Origin: a virus
Virus record (IMG/VR): IMGVR_UViG_3300044981_000223
Coordinates: 1-43,734 of that record
Reading direction: 5' to 3' (one strand)
DNA: 43,734 nt
Shown here: piece after piece, positions 15,712 through 22,570 of the stretch
Position numbering within the stretch: the first letter of the stretch is position 1
How the letters are laid out: each line of letters opens with the position of its first letter
Position numbers and translations under genes: made by a program
Notes under the pieces: model-generated
The model's database searches: none
What the model saw: only the letters and a program-made list of their open reading frames with translations
What the model was told of the DNA's origin: nothing

Positions 15712-17565
15712 GTGAGCCTTGATTTCGAGAACTTTCTATCATTCACCAAAGCTTTGAGGATCAGCACTAAAGAGCGTGGGATGCTCACGCTGGGAGACAA
15801 CCTACTCGGCACACAGGGTATGCTTTTTGATCAAATACAGCAGGGACTGCAGGACGGCATCCACGAGTTTGTCGTGTTGAAGGCGCGGCAGTTGGGGATA
15901 TCTTCGGCTTTGCTAGCGTGGGACATGTACTACGCGTTCAGGTACCCGGGAATTTCTGGGGCAATCGTGACTCACGACGAACCAGCACGCGAGCAATTCA
16001 GGGCCACTCTTGAATTGTATTACGCTGGCCTGCCGGACGAATGGAAGCAAGACATACCGCAGCACAACCGTAACCAAATAGTCTTCGCCAATAGGTCGAT
16101 GCTGCAATACAAGGTGGCGGGCTTAATAGAAACTTCGAAGAAGGTTCTAGGTCGATCTTCAGCTATCTCTTACGGGCACATGACCGAGTGTGCCTATTGG
16201 GGAGATCCATCTCAGATAAAGAGTCTTAAGTCGAGCATGGCCCAACAGAACCCCATGAGGTTCTTCGTGTGGGAGTCTACCGCTAACGGATTCAACCACT
16301 GGTACGAAATGTGGGAAGACGCCAAGGCCTCAAGCTCCGTGCGCCCGATCTTCATCGGCTGGTGGGCACACGATTACTACCGCGTCAAACGCGACGGCCG
16401 CGTCTGGCGCCAGTACTGGGGCAAGAAGGGCAAGCTCACCGCCGCCGAACGCGAACGCATCGAGCGGGTGAAGGCCGACTACGATGTCGAGCTCACCGAT
16501 GAGCAGATCGCCTGGTACCGCTTCGAGCTCGCCGAGCACATGGGAGGCGATGAGATGGCGATGTGCGCCGAGTACCCCTCGCTCCCCGATGAGGCCTTCG
16601 TCGCCACCGGCTCAAAATACTTCACCGGCGCCTCGATGACGAAGGCGTACCAGATCGTGCTCGGGGAACCGAAGTGCCAGTCCTTCCGCGTCGAGTTCGG
16701 CCAGGAGTTCGCCGAAACCAATCTCGCCGAAGTGAATGATGCTCGAGCCACACTGCGCGTCTACGAAGAACCCGACCCCAAGGGCTTCTACGTCCTGGGC
16801 GCCGATCCCGCCTACGGCTCATCCGATGATGCCGACCGCTTCGCTGCAACCGTGCTGCGCGCCTACGCCAATCGCCTCGAGCAGGTCGCTGAATTCTGCA
16901 CCACCGATCTTTCCCCCTACACCTTCGCCTGGGTCATCGTGCTCCTGGCCGGCGCCTATCGACCGTGCCTGTACAACATCGAACTGAACGGCTCTGGCAC
17001 CGCCGTCTTCCAAGAGATCGATAACCTGCGCCGCGCCGCCAACCGCAGCGTGCTCCCCGGCGCCGAGCGCTCGGCGCCGAACCCACTTCTTAAAGACGTG
17101 ACGCGCAAGATCTCTGACTTCCTCTACGCGCGCGAGGACTCCATCACCGGACGCCCCCAGGGCAAACACACCATCACCACCGAGCGCGTGAAGGAAACCT
17201 ACATGGCCCTCATGAAGGATAACTTCGAACGCGGCATCCTCACCGTGCACTCACGCTTCCTCCTCGATGAGATGAAGTCCGTCGTGCGCGATGGCGGTAG
17301 CATCAGCGCCGAGGGCGATGCACACGATGACCGCGTGATCGCGACCGCACTCGCAGTGAAAGCCTGGCAGGATCAACTGCGCAGCATGCTGATCCAGCGC
17401 AACGTCATCTATATCCCACCGCAACTGCGCACCAAGGATGAACCGCCCGCCGAGACGGTCCTCGGCCGCAGCGTGCGCAATTACCTCCAGGCCTACGGAG
17501 TCCTGCCCAAACCCGTCAATCCAAACAGCGGCGTGCGTACGTATATTCCGCAACCGCGACGCTAG
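15712..17565 (+). CDS. terL: Terminase large subunit, 617 aa
   Basis: GTG start with an AGGA ribosome site. The N-terminal ATPase has a Walker-A-like KARQLGISS at residues 57-65, a GHMTECAYWGD Walker-B-type region near 155-165 and an ESTANGF coupling motif near 188-194. The C-terminal RNase H-like nuclease has Asp365 (VLGADPAYGSSDD), Glu424 (YNIELNGSG) and a late AHDDRVIA Asp near residue 543. It cuts and packages phage DNA at the portal. The first 200 codons use AGG and ATA and are lower in GC, while the rest is GC-rich with CGC/ATC. The break lies at the ATPase-nuclease junction. The gene is transcribed away from portal and overlaps the HNH gene end by four bases. Confidence 0.9.
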   Translation: MSLDFENFLSFTKALRISTKERGMLTLGDNLLGTQGMLFDQIQQGLQDGIHEFVVLKARQLGISSALLAWDMYYAFRYPGISGAIVTHDEPAREQFRATLELYYAGLPDEWKQDIPQHNRNQIVFANRSMLQYKVAGLIETSKKVLGRSSAISYGHMTECAYWGDPSQIKSLKSSMAQQNPMRFFVWESTANGFNHWYEMWEDAKASSSVRPIFIGWWAHDYYRVKRDGRVWRQYWGKKGKLTAAERERIERVKADYDVELTDEQIAWYRFELAEHMGGDEMAMCAEYPSLPDEAFVATGSKYFTGASMTKAYQIVLGEPKCQSFRVEFGQEFAETNLAEVNDARATLRVYEEPDPKGFYVLGADPAYGSSDDADRFAATVLRAYANRLEQVAEFCTTDLSPYTFAWVIVLLAGAYRPCLYNIELNGSGTAVFQEIDNLRRAANRSVLPGAERSAPNPLLKDVTRKISDFLYAREDSITGRPQGKHTITTERVKETYMALMKDNFERGILTVHSRFLLDEMKSVVRDGGSISAEGDAHDDRVIATALAVKAWQDQLRSMLIQRNVIYIPPQLRTKDEPPAETVLGRSVRNYLQAYGVLPKPVNPNSGVRTYIPQPRR

Positions 17566-17954
17566 TAGTCCTTCGGACGCGCGCCGTATCGAGCATTGCA
17601 TCGAGGCGCAAGCAGTCTCAAGTTTGAAACCGCATGCAGCCCGCCTCGCGCGATCGGCACGTGATGGTCAATCTCGTACTCAAACCTGATCGGCGCGTTG
17701 CACCCGCACGCACATCTCCATCCCTGCGCCTCACCGATACGCTCGATGTCGCGCTGCGTCACACGCTGCGCTCGAGCGAGCTTCATCCGCGCGCGACGCC
17801 GATAACGCTGCTCGGCCTTCGATGCCTTCGCACACACACGACAGTTCGATCGCAACTTCCCACTGCCGTTCTTCACGAACCAGCCGAGCGGGCGCATCAC
17901 TGCGCATTGACTGCAGCGCTTCTGAAATTTGGATTCAGAGCGGGCAGGGTCCAT
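17562..17954 (-). CDS. HNH endonuclease, 130 aa
   Basis: ATG start; the stop overlaps the terminase end convergently. Two cysteine pairs (C14/C17 and C38/C41) form one zinc site. A second cluster (CACGC, residues 81-85) and the motif EIDHHVPIARGGLHAVSN with LRLLAPRCN (about 94-120) form the HNH core: Asp96, His97, His98, Asn111 and Asn120. The middle (46-70) is strongly basic. HNH proteins beside terminases assist packaging cuts in several cos phages, while others are free homing-type nucleases. Here it is on the opposite strand to terL, so co-regulation is doubtful. It follows the ribbon-helix-helix-like gene by eight bases and probably shares its transcript. Confidence 0.8.
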   Translation of the reverse strand: MDPARSESKFQKRCSQCAVMRPLGWFVKNGSGKLRSNCRVCAKASKAEQRYRRRARMKLARAQRVTQRDIERIGEAQGWRCACGCNAPIRFEYEIDHHVPIARGGLHAVSNLRLLAPRCNARYGARPKDY

Positions 17955-17962
17955 GAAAAATC

Positions 17963-18325
17963 TCAGTCACTCAGACCTCCGATGCGCATTACGCGCTCTA
18001 ATACCTCATCGTACTTCGAATCATCGAGCGCGGGCATCTCGAACGGAAGACCCAACGAGCGCGCCGTGAACTCACACGAACTCGGAAGACGCCCAGTTTC
18101 TATTAACACCCGGGCCATCGCTCCCTTGTCCAGCGGATTAACCGCGGGGGCGGAAGAGGCCTCAGGCTTCTTCTGCGCAGGCTCCTTGTACTCGCGCTTC
18201 TTGTGATAGGCGAGCGCAAGGCCAATTCCGTGTGAAAAGCTCCCTCGTCCTATCAGACGCGCGTACTCCCACTCCTCAGTCGTGAGCCTAACGGTCGCCG
18301 GGACCTTTTTAAGTGCGTTCGGCAT
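17963..18325 (-). CDS. Ribbon-helix-helix-like DNA-binding protein candidate, 120 aa
   Basis: The ATG at 18325 is chosen over a TTG upstream, because the added residues would cross the repeats at 18341-18376. The N-terminus (KVPATVRLTTEEWEYARLIGRGSFSHGIGLALAYHKK) has the strand-helix-helix rhythm of small RHH regulators. The middle is Lys/Pro/Ala-rich, and the C-terminal half is acidic and helical (LDDSKYDEVLERVMRIGG). Two 14-bp direct repeats lie just upstream, where an autoregulator would bind. It may repress its own operon with HNH. The similarity to RHH proteins is by pattern only. Confidence 0.55.
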   Translation of the reverse strand: MPNALKKVPATVRLTTEEWEYARLIGRGSFSHGIGLALAYHKKREYKEPAQKKPEASSAPAVNPLDKGAMARVLIETGRLPSSCEFTARSLGLPFEMPALDDSKYDEVLERVMRIGGLSD

Positions 18326-18340
18326 GCGTTCACAATAGCA

Positions 18341-18376
18341 CCGAAAGCGAACGCATTGCGAACCGAAAGCGAACGC
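18341..18376. promoter_or_regulatory. Two 14-bp direct repeats, candidate operator
   Basis: The 14-mer CCGAAAGCGAACGC occurs at 18341-18354 and again at 18363-18376, with a 22-bp centre-to-centre step, about two helical turns. The core GAACGC also occurs in the opposite orientation at 18315-18320 and 18326-18331, over the start codon of the RHH-like gene. Phased repeats over a small DNA-binding gene suggest an autoregulatory operator. Confidence 0.55.
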
Positions 18377-18663
18377 GAAAAAATTCTGCGGCGGGGCCCG
18401 ACTGGTGCCACCCAACCTTTCACTCGCTGCCCAATCTGCCCAATCTGGGTCCGGCGCGCTGGGCTCGCAGAGGGTTGTAACGAACTGTAACTCGCATAAT
18501 AACCATTATGTTAAGTCTCAAGTTGTTGAATACATTGATATTCGTGTGTTTTCTGGCGTGCGACTTACCCATTTGCGACCGCCGCCACAGCAAATGGCCT
18601 CGTACCGAGCTCCTGGCGCGGTGCAGCAAAAGTGTTGCCAGTATGGTGACACCATGTACACAC

Positions 18664-18856
18664 CTGTCAACACTCCAAGTCTTTGATTTCATTGGATTGT
18701 TCTCTGTGTTGACAGCTCACCACCTAGTTGGCGAAGAACTTGCGTAGTGATTCTCTCTGAATGCTCCATGCAGCCCATGTGAATCTTGGTTTCATACATA
18801 GGTACCTGTCTACACATAGAACATCTTAAGGATATCAGGGGCTTGCGTGTTGACAG
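18664..18856. repeat. Three copies of GTGTTGACAG (two direct, one inverted)
   Basis: The 10-mer is at 18664-18673 (minus orientation), 18706-18715 and 18847-18856 (plus). Exact copies this close together are unlikely by chance. They may be repressor or origin-binding sites, or -35 elements with non-standard -10 boxes. Confidence 0.5.
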
Positions 18857-18965
18857 TTGTTGCCAGGTAACCACCTTGACTTTGGTCTCGGAGTATGTTT
18901 AGGATTGATGGGCTCGGATTATGGTTTCATCATTTCAAACACTCACTGAGACTATGGAGAAGCAC

Positions 18966-19214
18966 ATGAGCACCGTCGCTGTTAGATTTCGTTTGCGTCC
19001 CATGCTGGACCTTCGTCGCAAGGAGGATGCCGAGGCGTATTTGGAAGCGAAGTGGCGTGCGTTTGTTAGAATGCGCGAGTGGAAGAGATTGAGAGCGCGG
19101 CTGTTGGAGCAGCCGATTAACAAGCCAGTCAGGACGGCTAATTACGTTGTGGCGTATTACTCGCCTGACCCTGAGCGTTATCGGGTGACATCGTCGGTGG
19201 CCTCTTGGCCATAA
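18966..19214 (+). CDS. Small basic protein, 82 aa
   Basis: The ATG at 18966 has a GGAGAAG ribosome site; earlier in-frame ATGs at 18921 and 18954 lack one. Residues 15-50 are a highly basic, amphipathic helix (RRKEDAEAYLEAKWRAFVRMREWKRLRARLLEQ). The C-terminus is more hydrophobic and Tyr-rich (NYVVAYYSPDPERYRV). There are no cysteines or known motifs. The stop codon is the first TAA of the decamer array. It may bind nucleic acid, but this is unproven. Confidence 0.6.
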   Translation: MSTVAVRFRLRPMLDLRRKEDAEAYLEAKWRAFVRMREWKRLRARLLEQPINKPVRTANYVVAYYSPDPERYRVTSSVASWP

Positions 19215-19270
19215 GCAGCCTTAATCGATCTTAAACGGCCTTAAGCAGCCATAAACGAGCTTAAAGCGGT
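19211..19270 (+). repeat. Six-unit 10-bp array, (A/T)TAA-based decamers
   Basis: Six consecutive decamers, each starting (A/T)TAA: ATAAGCAGCC, TTAATCGATC, TTAAACGGCC, TTAAGCAGCC, ATAAACGAGC, TTAAAGCGGT. Units 1 and 4 differ by one base. The 10-bp step is close to one helical turn, so the T/A steps all face one side. It lies between a stop codon and the secreted-protein ribosome site. It may be bent DNA, a phased protein-binding array or an RNA leader. Confidence 0.65.
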
Positions 19271-19295
19271 TTACTGACCCAGAGGAGAATCAAAC

Positions 19296-20000
19296 ATGAA
19301 ACGGATATGGTTATTGCTTACCCTCGTGGCGGTGCCGTGCTGGGCCGCGTACCCCGCCGGCATCTGGCAAGCCTCGAGCAAGACTGAGATCGTGACGTTG
19401 ATGGTGTTGCCCGATGGGTTGTTCTACGGTCAGGTCGCACTTGCGCCCGCGGGCTATGGCTGTGTGTATCTGATCGCGGGCAACTTTGTGCACGGCGGCA
19501 CGGCTTCGATAGAGGCCAACTACACCTCCCTGCAGTCCCCGTACCTCGAGCCGAGTGCGTGCAAGGCTGAAGGCGGCGGGGGAGCTGTAGCGAGCCTGAG
19601 CGGTGCGAGCCTCAAGCTCCTCGTCTCCACAACCTCGATGAAAGCGACCTGGCTCTTGGCGCCGCTGAAGGCGTACGACACACCCTCGAGCCTCACCTTG
19701 ATCGCGGGCCAATGGGTCGACCCTTGGACACAGCGGGTGGAGTATGTGTACACAGACGGCGCGTTTTCGGCATACGATCCGGCCTCGGGATGCTCTGAGG
19801 AGGGCTCGTATACAGTGGTCGATCCCGCGCACGCACTGTATGCGTTCGTGGAGACTCTGTCCGGCTGTGAGTCGATGGTGGCTGGCCTAAACGGCGTGCA
19901 GCTTCGCGGTGCAGCAACGATCGAGTCAGGCCGTCTAGCGCGCCAGGGGGCGTATGGGATGATCGGCGTCGCTGATGGTACCGGGGTTGCCCTGTACTAA
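19296..20000 (+). CDS. Secreted protein with signal peptide, 234 aa
   Basis: The ATG has a strong AGAGGAG ribosome site. Residues 1-18 form a Sec signal peptide (MKRIWLLLTLVAVPCWAA) with probable cleavage after Ala17 or Ala18. The residue before Cys15 is Pro, which argues against a lipoprotein. The mature part is beta-rich with repeated Gly/Ser/Thr, and its four cysteines (GYGCVYLI, PSACKAEG, SGCSEEG, SGCESMV) could form two disulfides in the periplasm. Its final base pairs overlap the convergent primase gene. Secreted proteins in phage control regions are often exclusion or host-surface morons, but no domain is recognised. Confidence 0.7.
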   Translation: MKRIWLLLTLVAVPCWAAYPAGIWQASSKTEIVTLMVLPDGLFYGQVALAPAGYGCVYLIAGNFVHGGTASIEANYTSLQSPYLEPSACKAEGGGGAVASLSGASLKLLVSTTSMKATWLLAPLKAYDTPSSLTLIAGQWVDPWTQRVEYVYTDGAFSAYDPASGCSEEGSYTVVDPAHALYAFVETLSGCESMVAGLNGVQLRGAATIESGRLARQGAYGMIGVADGTGVALY

Positions 20001-22222
20001 TCGTCCTTGGTGCTCGCCAGGGCGCGCTGTACGGGCCCGTCGCGCCGCCACACCGTGAGGACGCGGTGCTTGATGCGCAGCTTGGTGCGGATCCAGCCGA
20101 GGTCTCTCAAGATCCCACCGGCGCGCAGCTTCGCGCTCATCGATTGATCCCTGGCGGATTCGAGTTCGAGCGCGTACACGAGCACCTCTCTGAGCGAGAC
20201 CTCATCGCGCTTTTCGATGTACAGGGCGATCGCGTCCGTCCAGATGTCATCCGGACGGCGGGCGAGCTGCTCGGCGCGCGCGTCGCTAAGCGGGACATCC
20301 CACCAGGATTCCCCGGCCAGATAGCGCTGCAGGGCTTCTGCGAAGATTTGCTCGCGATTCTCGGTGATGTACTCGACATCGATCGTGCCGCAGGCGATGG
20401 GCAGGAACCGCCGCGCGCCGGTGTCATCGGCGTTCCACTCCTCGGAGTTCGTCGTGGCGGCGAACACACACATGCGCGGGTGGGTCGAGGGCATGCGCTC
20501 GTAGGGTGCGCGGTAGGAATCCTCGCGGCGCGTGATGACGGACTTCGCGATCTCAAGGGCGATACCCTTCAACTGCGAGAGCTCCGATAGCTCGAGGAAC
20601 CACTTGCCCGCCATGCACAGGTAGAAATCCCGGTCGCCCAAGTGATACGAGGGCTCATCGTGCCAGGGCAGTGTCGCGAGCGCCCTTAAGGCCGAGGTCT
20701 TGCCGATCCCCTGGCCACCCTCGAAGACGGGCAGCATGTCGAGCTGGCAGCCGGGCTGCATGATGCGCGCGACGGCGCCCACGATGAAGCAGCGGCCGAC
20801 GGCTTGCGTGTACGGGTTAAATTGCGCCCCCCAACCGCGGTGCAGCAACTGCGGCAGGCGCGGGACTTGGTCCCAGGTGAGGCCGGTGAGCCATTCGCGC
20901 ACGGGGTTGCGTGTCGTGCGGCGCGCGTGGCGGATGACCGCATCATGCACGATGTGCTTGCGCAGGCCCTTCATCTCGATCGAGGCCTGACAGAAGCATT
21001 GCAGTGCGATCGTGTCGCTATCTTCCCACGAACGGGGTCGATCGGCGGACATCGTCATGATTCTGACGGCGAACTCGTCATACCAGATGTTACCGAAAGC
21101 ATTGGCTTCGCGGGAGAGCGCGGCCAGGATGCGACAGACGTTCTCGGTGTTCTCGTAGGGGTTACCCTGCTTGTTCTGATCGAGGCCCCAGTCGAGCCAG
21201 ACCTGACGCTGCGACTGTGGCGGTGGGGGCTGTGTTCCACGTGGAACGTCCCCGGGCGGCGCGCTCTCGGGCCTGATCGGAACGACCACCGGTGCGGCGG
21301 CGAACTCGGCGCGGTACTGCTCGATGAATTCGCCCACATCCGCCCACTGCCACCCACTTTTGATGGCATCGACGATGTCCCATTTCGCGGGCTTGGAGTC
21401 GGGCGGGTAGGACAACACGGTGACAGTGGCGCCGAGCCCTTTGAGTCTGCGCCCGGCCTCGATCATCGCGGCGCGTCCGGCCGCATCGTTATCCGGCCAC
21501 AGCAGGCAACGGCGCGCGCGCAGGGCGGACCAATCCGCGTGCTTGGCGTTGGATGCCCCGCCGGACCAGCTCGTCGCCACGGCCTCAAGGGACTGTTGGG
21601 CGATGAGTTCTGCTGCCGCATCGGCTTTCTTCTCGCCCTCGAAGATCCACACCTCGTGAGCGCTCGCGGCGAGGAGTTCGTTCAAGCGATACAGCGCGTG
21701 GGGCTTCGGCAGTGACTTGGGCACCCACTGGCGGTCGATTTTGCGCCACTGCTGGAACGTCTTGCCGGCCTCTTGGCCGATGCTGGGATCCGCGGCGAGC
21801 TCGTACCGACAGATCACGTGGGTCGTCTCACCGGCGGCGTTACGGTAGCGAAAGCGGCTTGAGGCGGCGCCGAGTTTCTTGGAGGCCGGCGGCCAGTCGT
21901 TCTCGGGGATGAGTTCGATGCGATCCTGAGGTTCGCCGGTGGGCGGTGACAGGCGGCGCGCGGCCTCGAGTTGGGATATGCCGTGGATCGCAGCGTACAA
22001 AGAGACGTAGTCGCCGCCCTTAAGATGCTCGGCTGCCCGGTCGAGCCATCGGCCTGTGGGAATGTCAACGCTGAGGCTGTGGCCGCTCTCGCCCTGCAGG
22101 TTCCCCACCTCGAAGCGCACACCGGTCGCCTTGCCCTTGGGGAACCACTCGCGCAGCAGTTCGCGCCCGCGCGCGGCGAGTGACGCATTCAGCGCAGCGA
22201 AGTCAACCGCCGGGGAGAGCAC
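19997..22222 (-). CDS. Primase-helicase: TOPRIM plus VirE-type SF3-like ATPase, 741 aa
   Basis: GTG start three bases after the VRR-NUC gene. The N-terminus has a degenerate CHC2-style domain (WLDRAAEHLKGGDYVSLYAAIHG) without zinc cysteines. A TOPRIM domain follows at about 188-290, with catalytic Glu195 (IFEGEKKAD) and an LLWPDNDAAG Asp pair near 240-248. The C-terminal ATPase has Walker A GGQGIGKTS at 502-510, Walker B WFLELSE near 541-547, and the GARRFLPI arginine motif near 602-609, as in virulence-associated E helicases. Such proteins prime and unwind DNA. It is the only replication enzyme here, with no DNA polymerase in the window. Confidence 0.85.
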   Translation of the reverse strand: MLSPAVDFAALNASLAARGRELLREWFPKGKATGVRFEVGNLQGESGHSLSVDIPTGRWLDRAAEHLKGGDYVSLYAAIHGISQLEAARRLSPPTGEPQDRIELIPENDWPPASKKLGAASSRFRYRNAAGETTHVICRYELAADPSIGQEAGKTFQQWRKIDRQWVPKSLPKPHALYRLNELLAASAHEVWIFEGEKKADAAAELIAQQSLEAVATSWSGGASNAKHADWSALRARRCLLWPDNDAAGRAAMIEAGRRLKGLGATVTVLSYPPDSKPAKWDIVDAIKSGWQWADVGEFIEQYRAEFAAAPVVVPIRPESAPPGDVPRGTQPPPPQSQRQVWLDWGLDQNKQGNPYENTENVCRILAALSREANAFGNIWYDEFAVRIMTMSADRPRSWEDSDTIALQCFCQASIEMKGLRKHIVHDAVIRHARRTTRNPVREWLTGLTWDQVPRLPQLLHRGWGAQFNPYTQAVGRCFIVGAVARIMQPGCQLDMLPVFEGGQGIGKTSALRALATLPWHDEPSYHLGDRDFYLCMAGKWFLELSELSQLKGIALEIAKSVITRREDSYRAPYERMPSTHPRMCVFAATTNSEEWNADDTGARRFLPIACGTIDVEYITENREQIFAEALQRYLAGESWWDVPLSDARAEQLARRPDDIWTDAIALYIEKRDEVSLREVLVYALELESARDQSMSAKLRAGGILRDLGWIRTKLRIKHRVLTVWRRDGPVQRALASTKDD

Positions 22223-22225
22223 GTG

Positions 22226-22570
22226 CTACGCCGACAGTATGGCGTGAGCGTCCTCGATACTGCGGGCGATGCCCGCCTTGCCGCCGTGTTTCTTCACGGC
22301 CTCGATGAACCGTTGCTGGGCTTGGGTCGGCCACGCTTTTTGCGTCTTGACCTCGATCGCAGCGAACACCGCGACTTGGGTGCCCACCATTTCCGGCGGC
22401 ACGGTGATGGACTGCCAGCCGATGAGGTCGGATGAGCCGATGCACAGTCCGTAGCGCACGTGGTTGCCTTTTTTGTCCTCCAGCAGCCCGATATTATTGC
22501 GAAACAAACGCACGTTATCTTGCAGGCCGAGCTGGATCTGAATTTGCCGCATCAGCGTAGTCTCGCTCAT
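22226..22570 (-). CDS. VRR-NUC nuclease, 114 aa
   Basis: ATG start overlapping the helicase stop (ATGA). The sequence has the VRR-NUC signature: RNNIGLL, then RYGLCIGSSDLIGW (Asp of the metal site), then AIEVKT (Glu and Lys), Gln104-region and a GGKAGIARSIEDA helix. Small phage VRR-NUC proteins cleave branched or junction DNA. It lies between helicase and primase-helicase and probably works with them in replication or recombination. The active-site order G-S-S-D, E-V-K and Q is complete. Confidence 0.85.
   Translation of the reverse strand: MSETTLMRQIQIQLGLQDNVRLFRNNIGLLEDKKGNHVRYGLCIGSSDLIGWQSITVPPEMVGTQVAVFAAIEVKTQKAWPTQAQQRFIEAVKKHGGKAGIARSIEDAHAILSA

Larger units (their letters stand above)
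18326..18965. promoter_or_regulatory. Divergent intergenic control region, 640 bp
   Basis: No gene convincingly fills this stretch; short frames on both strands lack ribosome sites. It is lower in GC than its surroundings and holds many repeats. CTGCCCAAT occurs twice at 18428-18445. There is a palindrome CATAAT-AACC-ATTATG at 18495-18510, and an 8-bp inverted repeat CCATTTGC/GCAAATGG at 18569-18597. The 10-mer GTGTTGACAG occurs at 18706-18715 and 18847-18856, and inverted at 18664-18673. The TTGACA core resembles a -35 box but no good -10 follows. It separates the minus HNH/RHH genes from the plus genes at 18966, so it is a likely switch, replication origin or promoter hub. Confidence 0.6.

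Noticed and set aside
18405-18747. Short frames on both strands in the divergent control region
   Set aside because: No ribosome site, no motif, and they cross palindromes and repeats.
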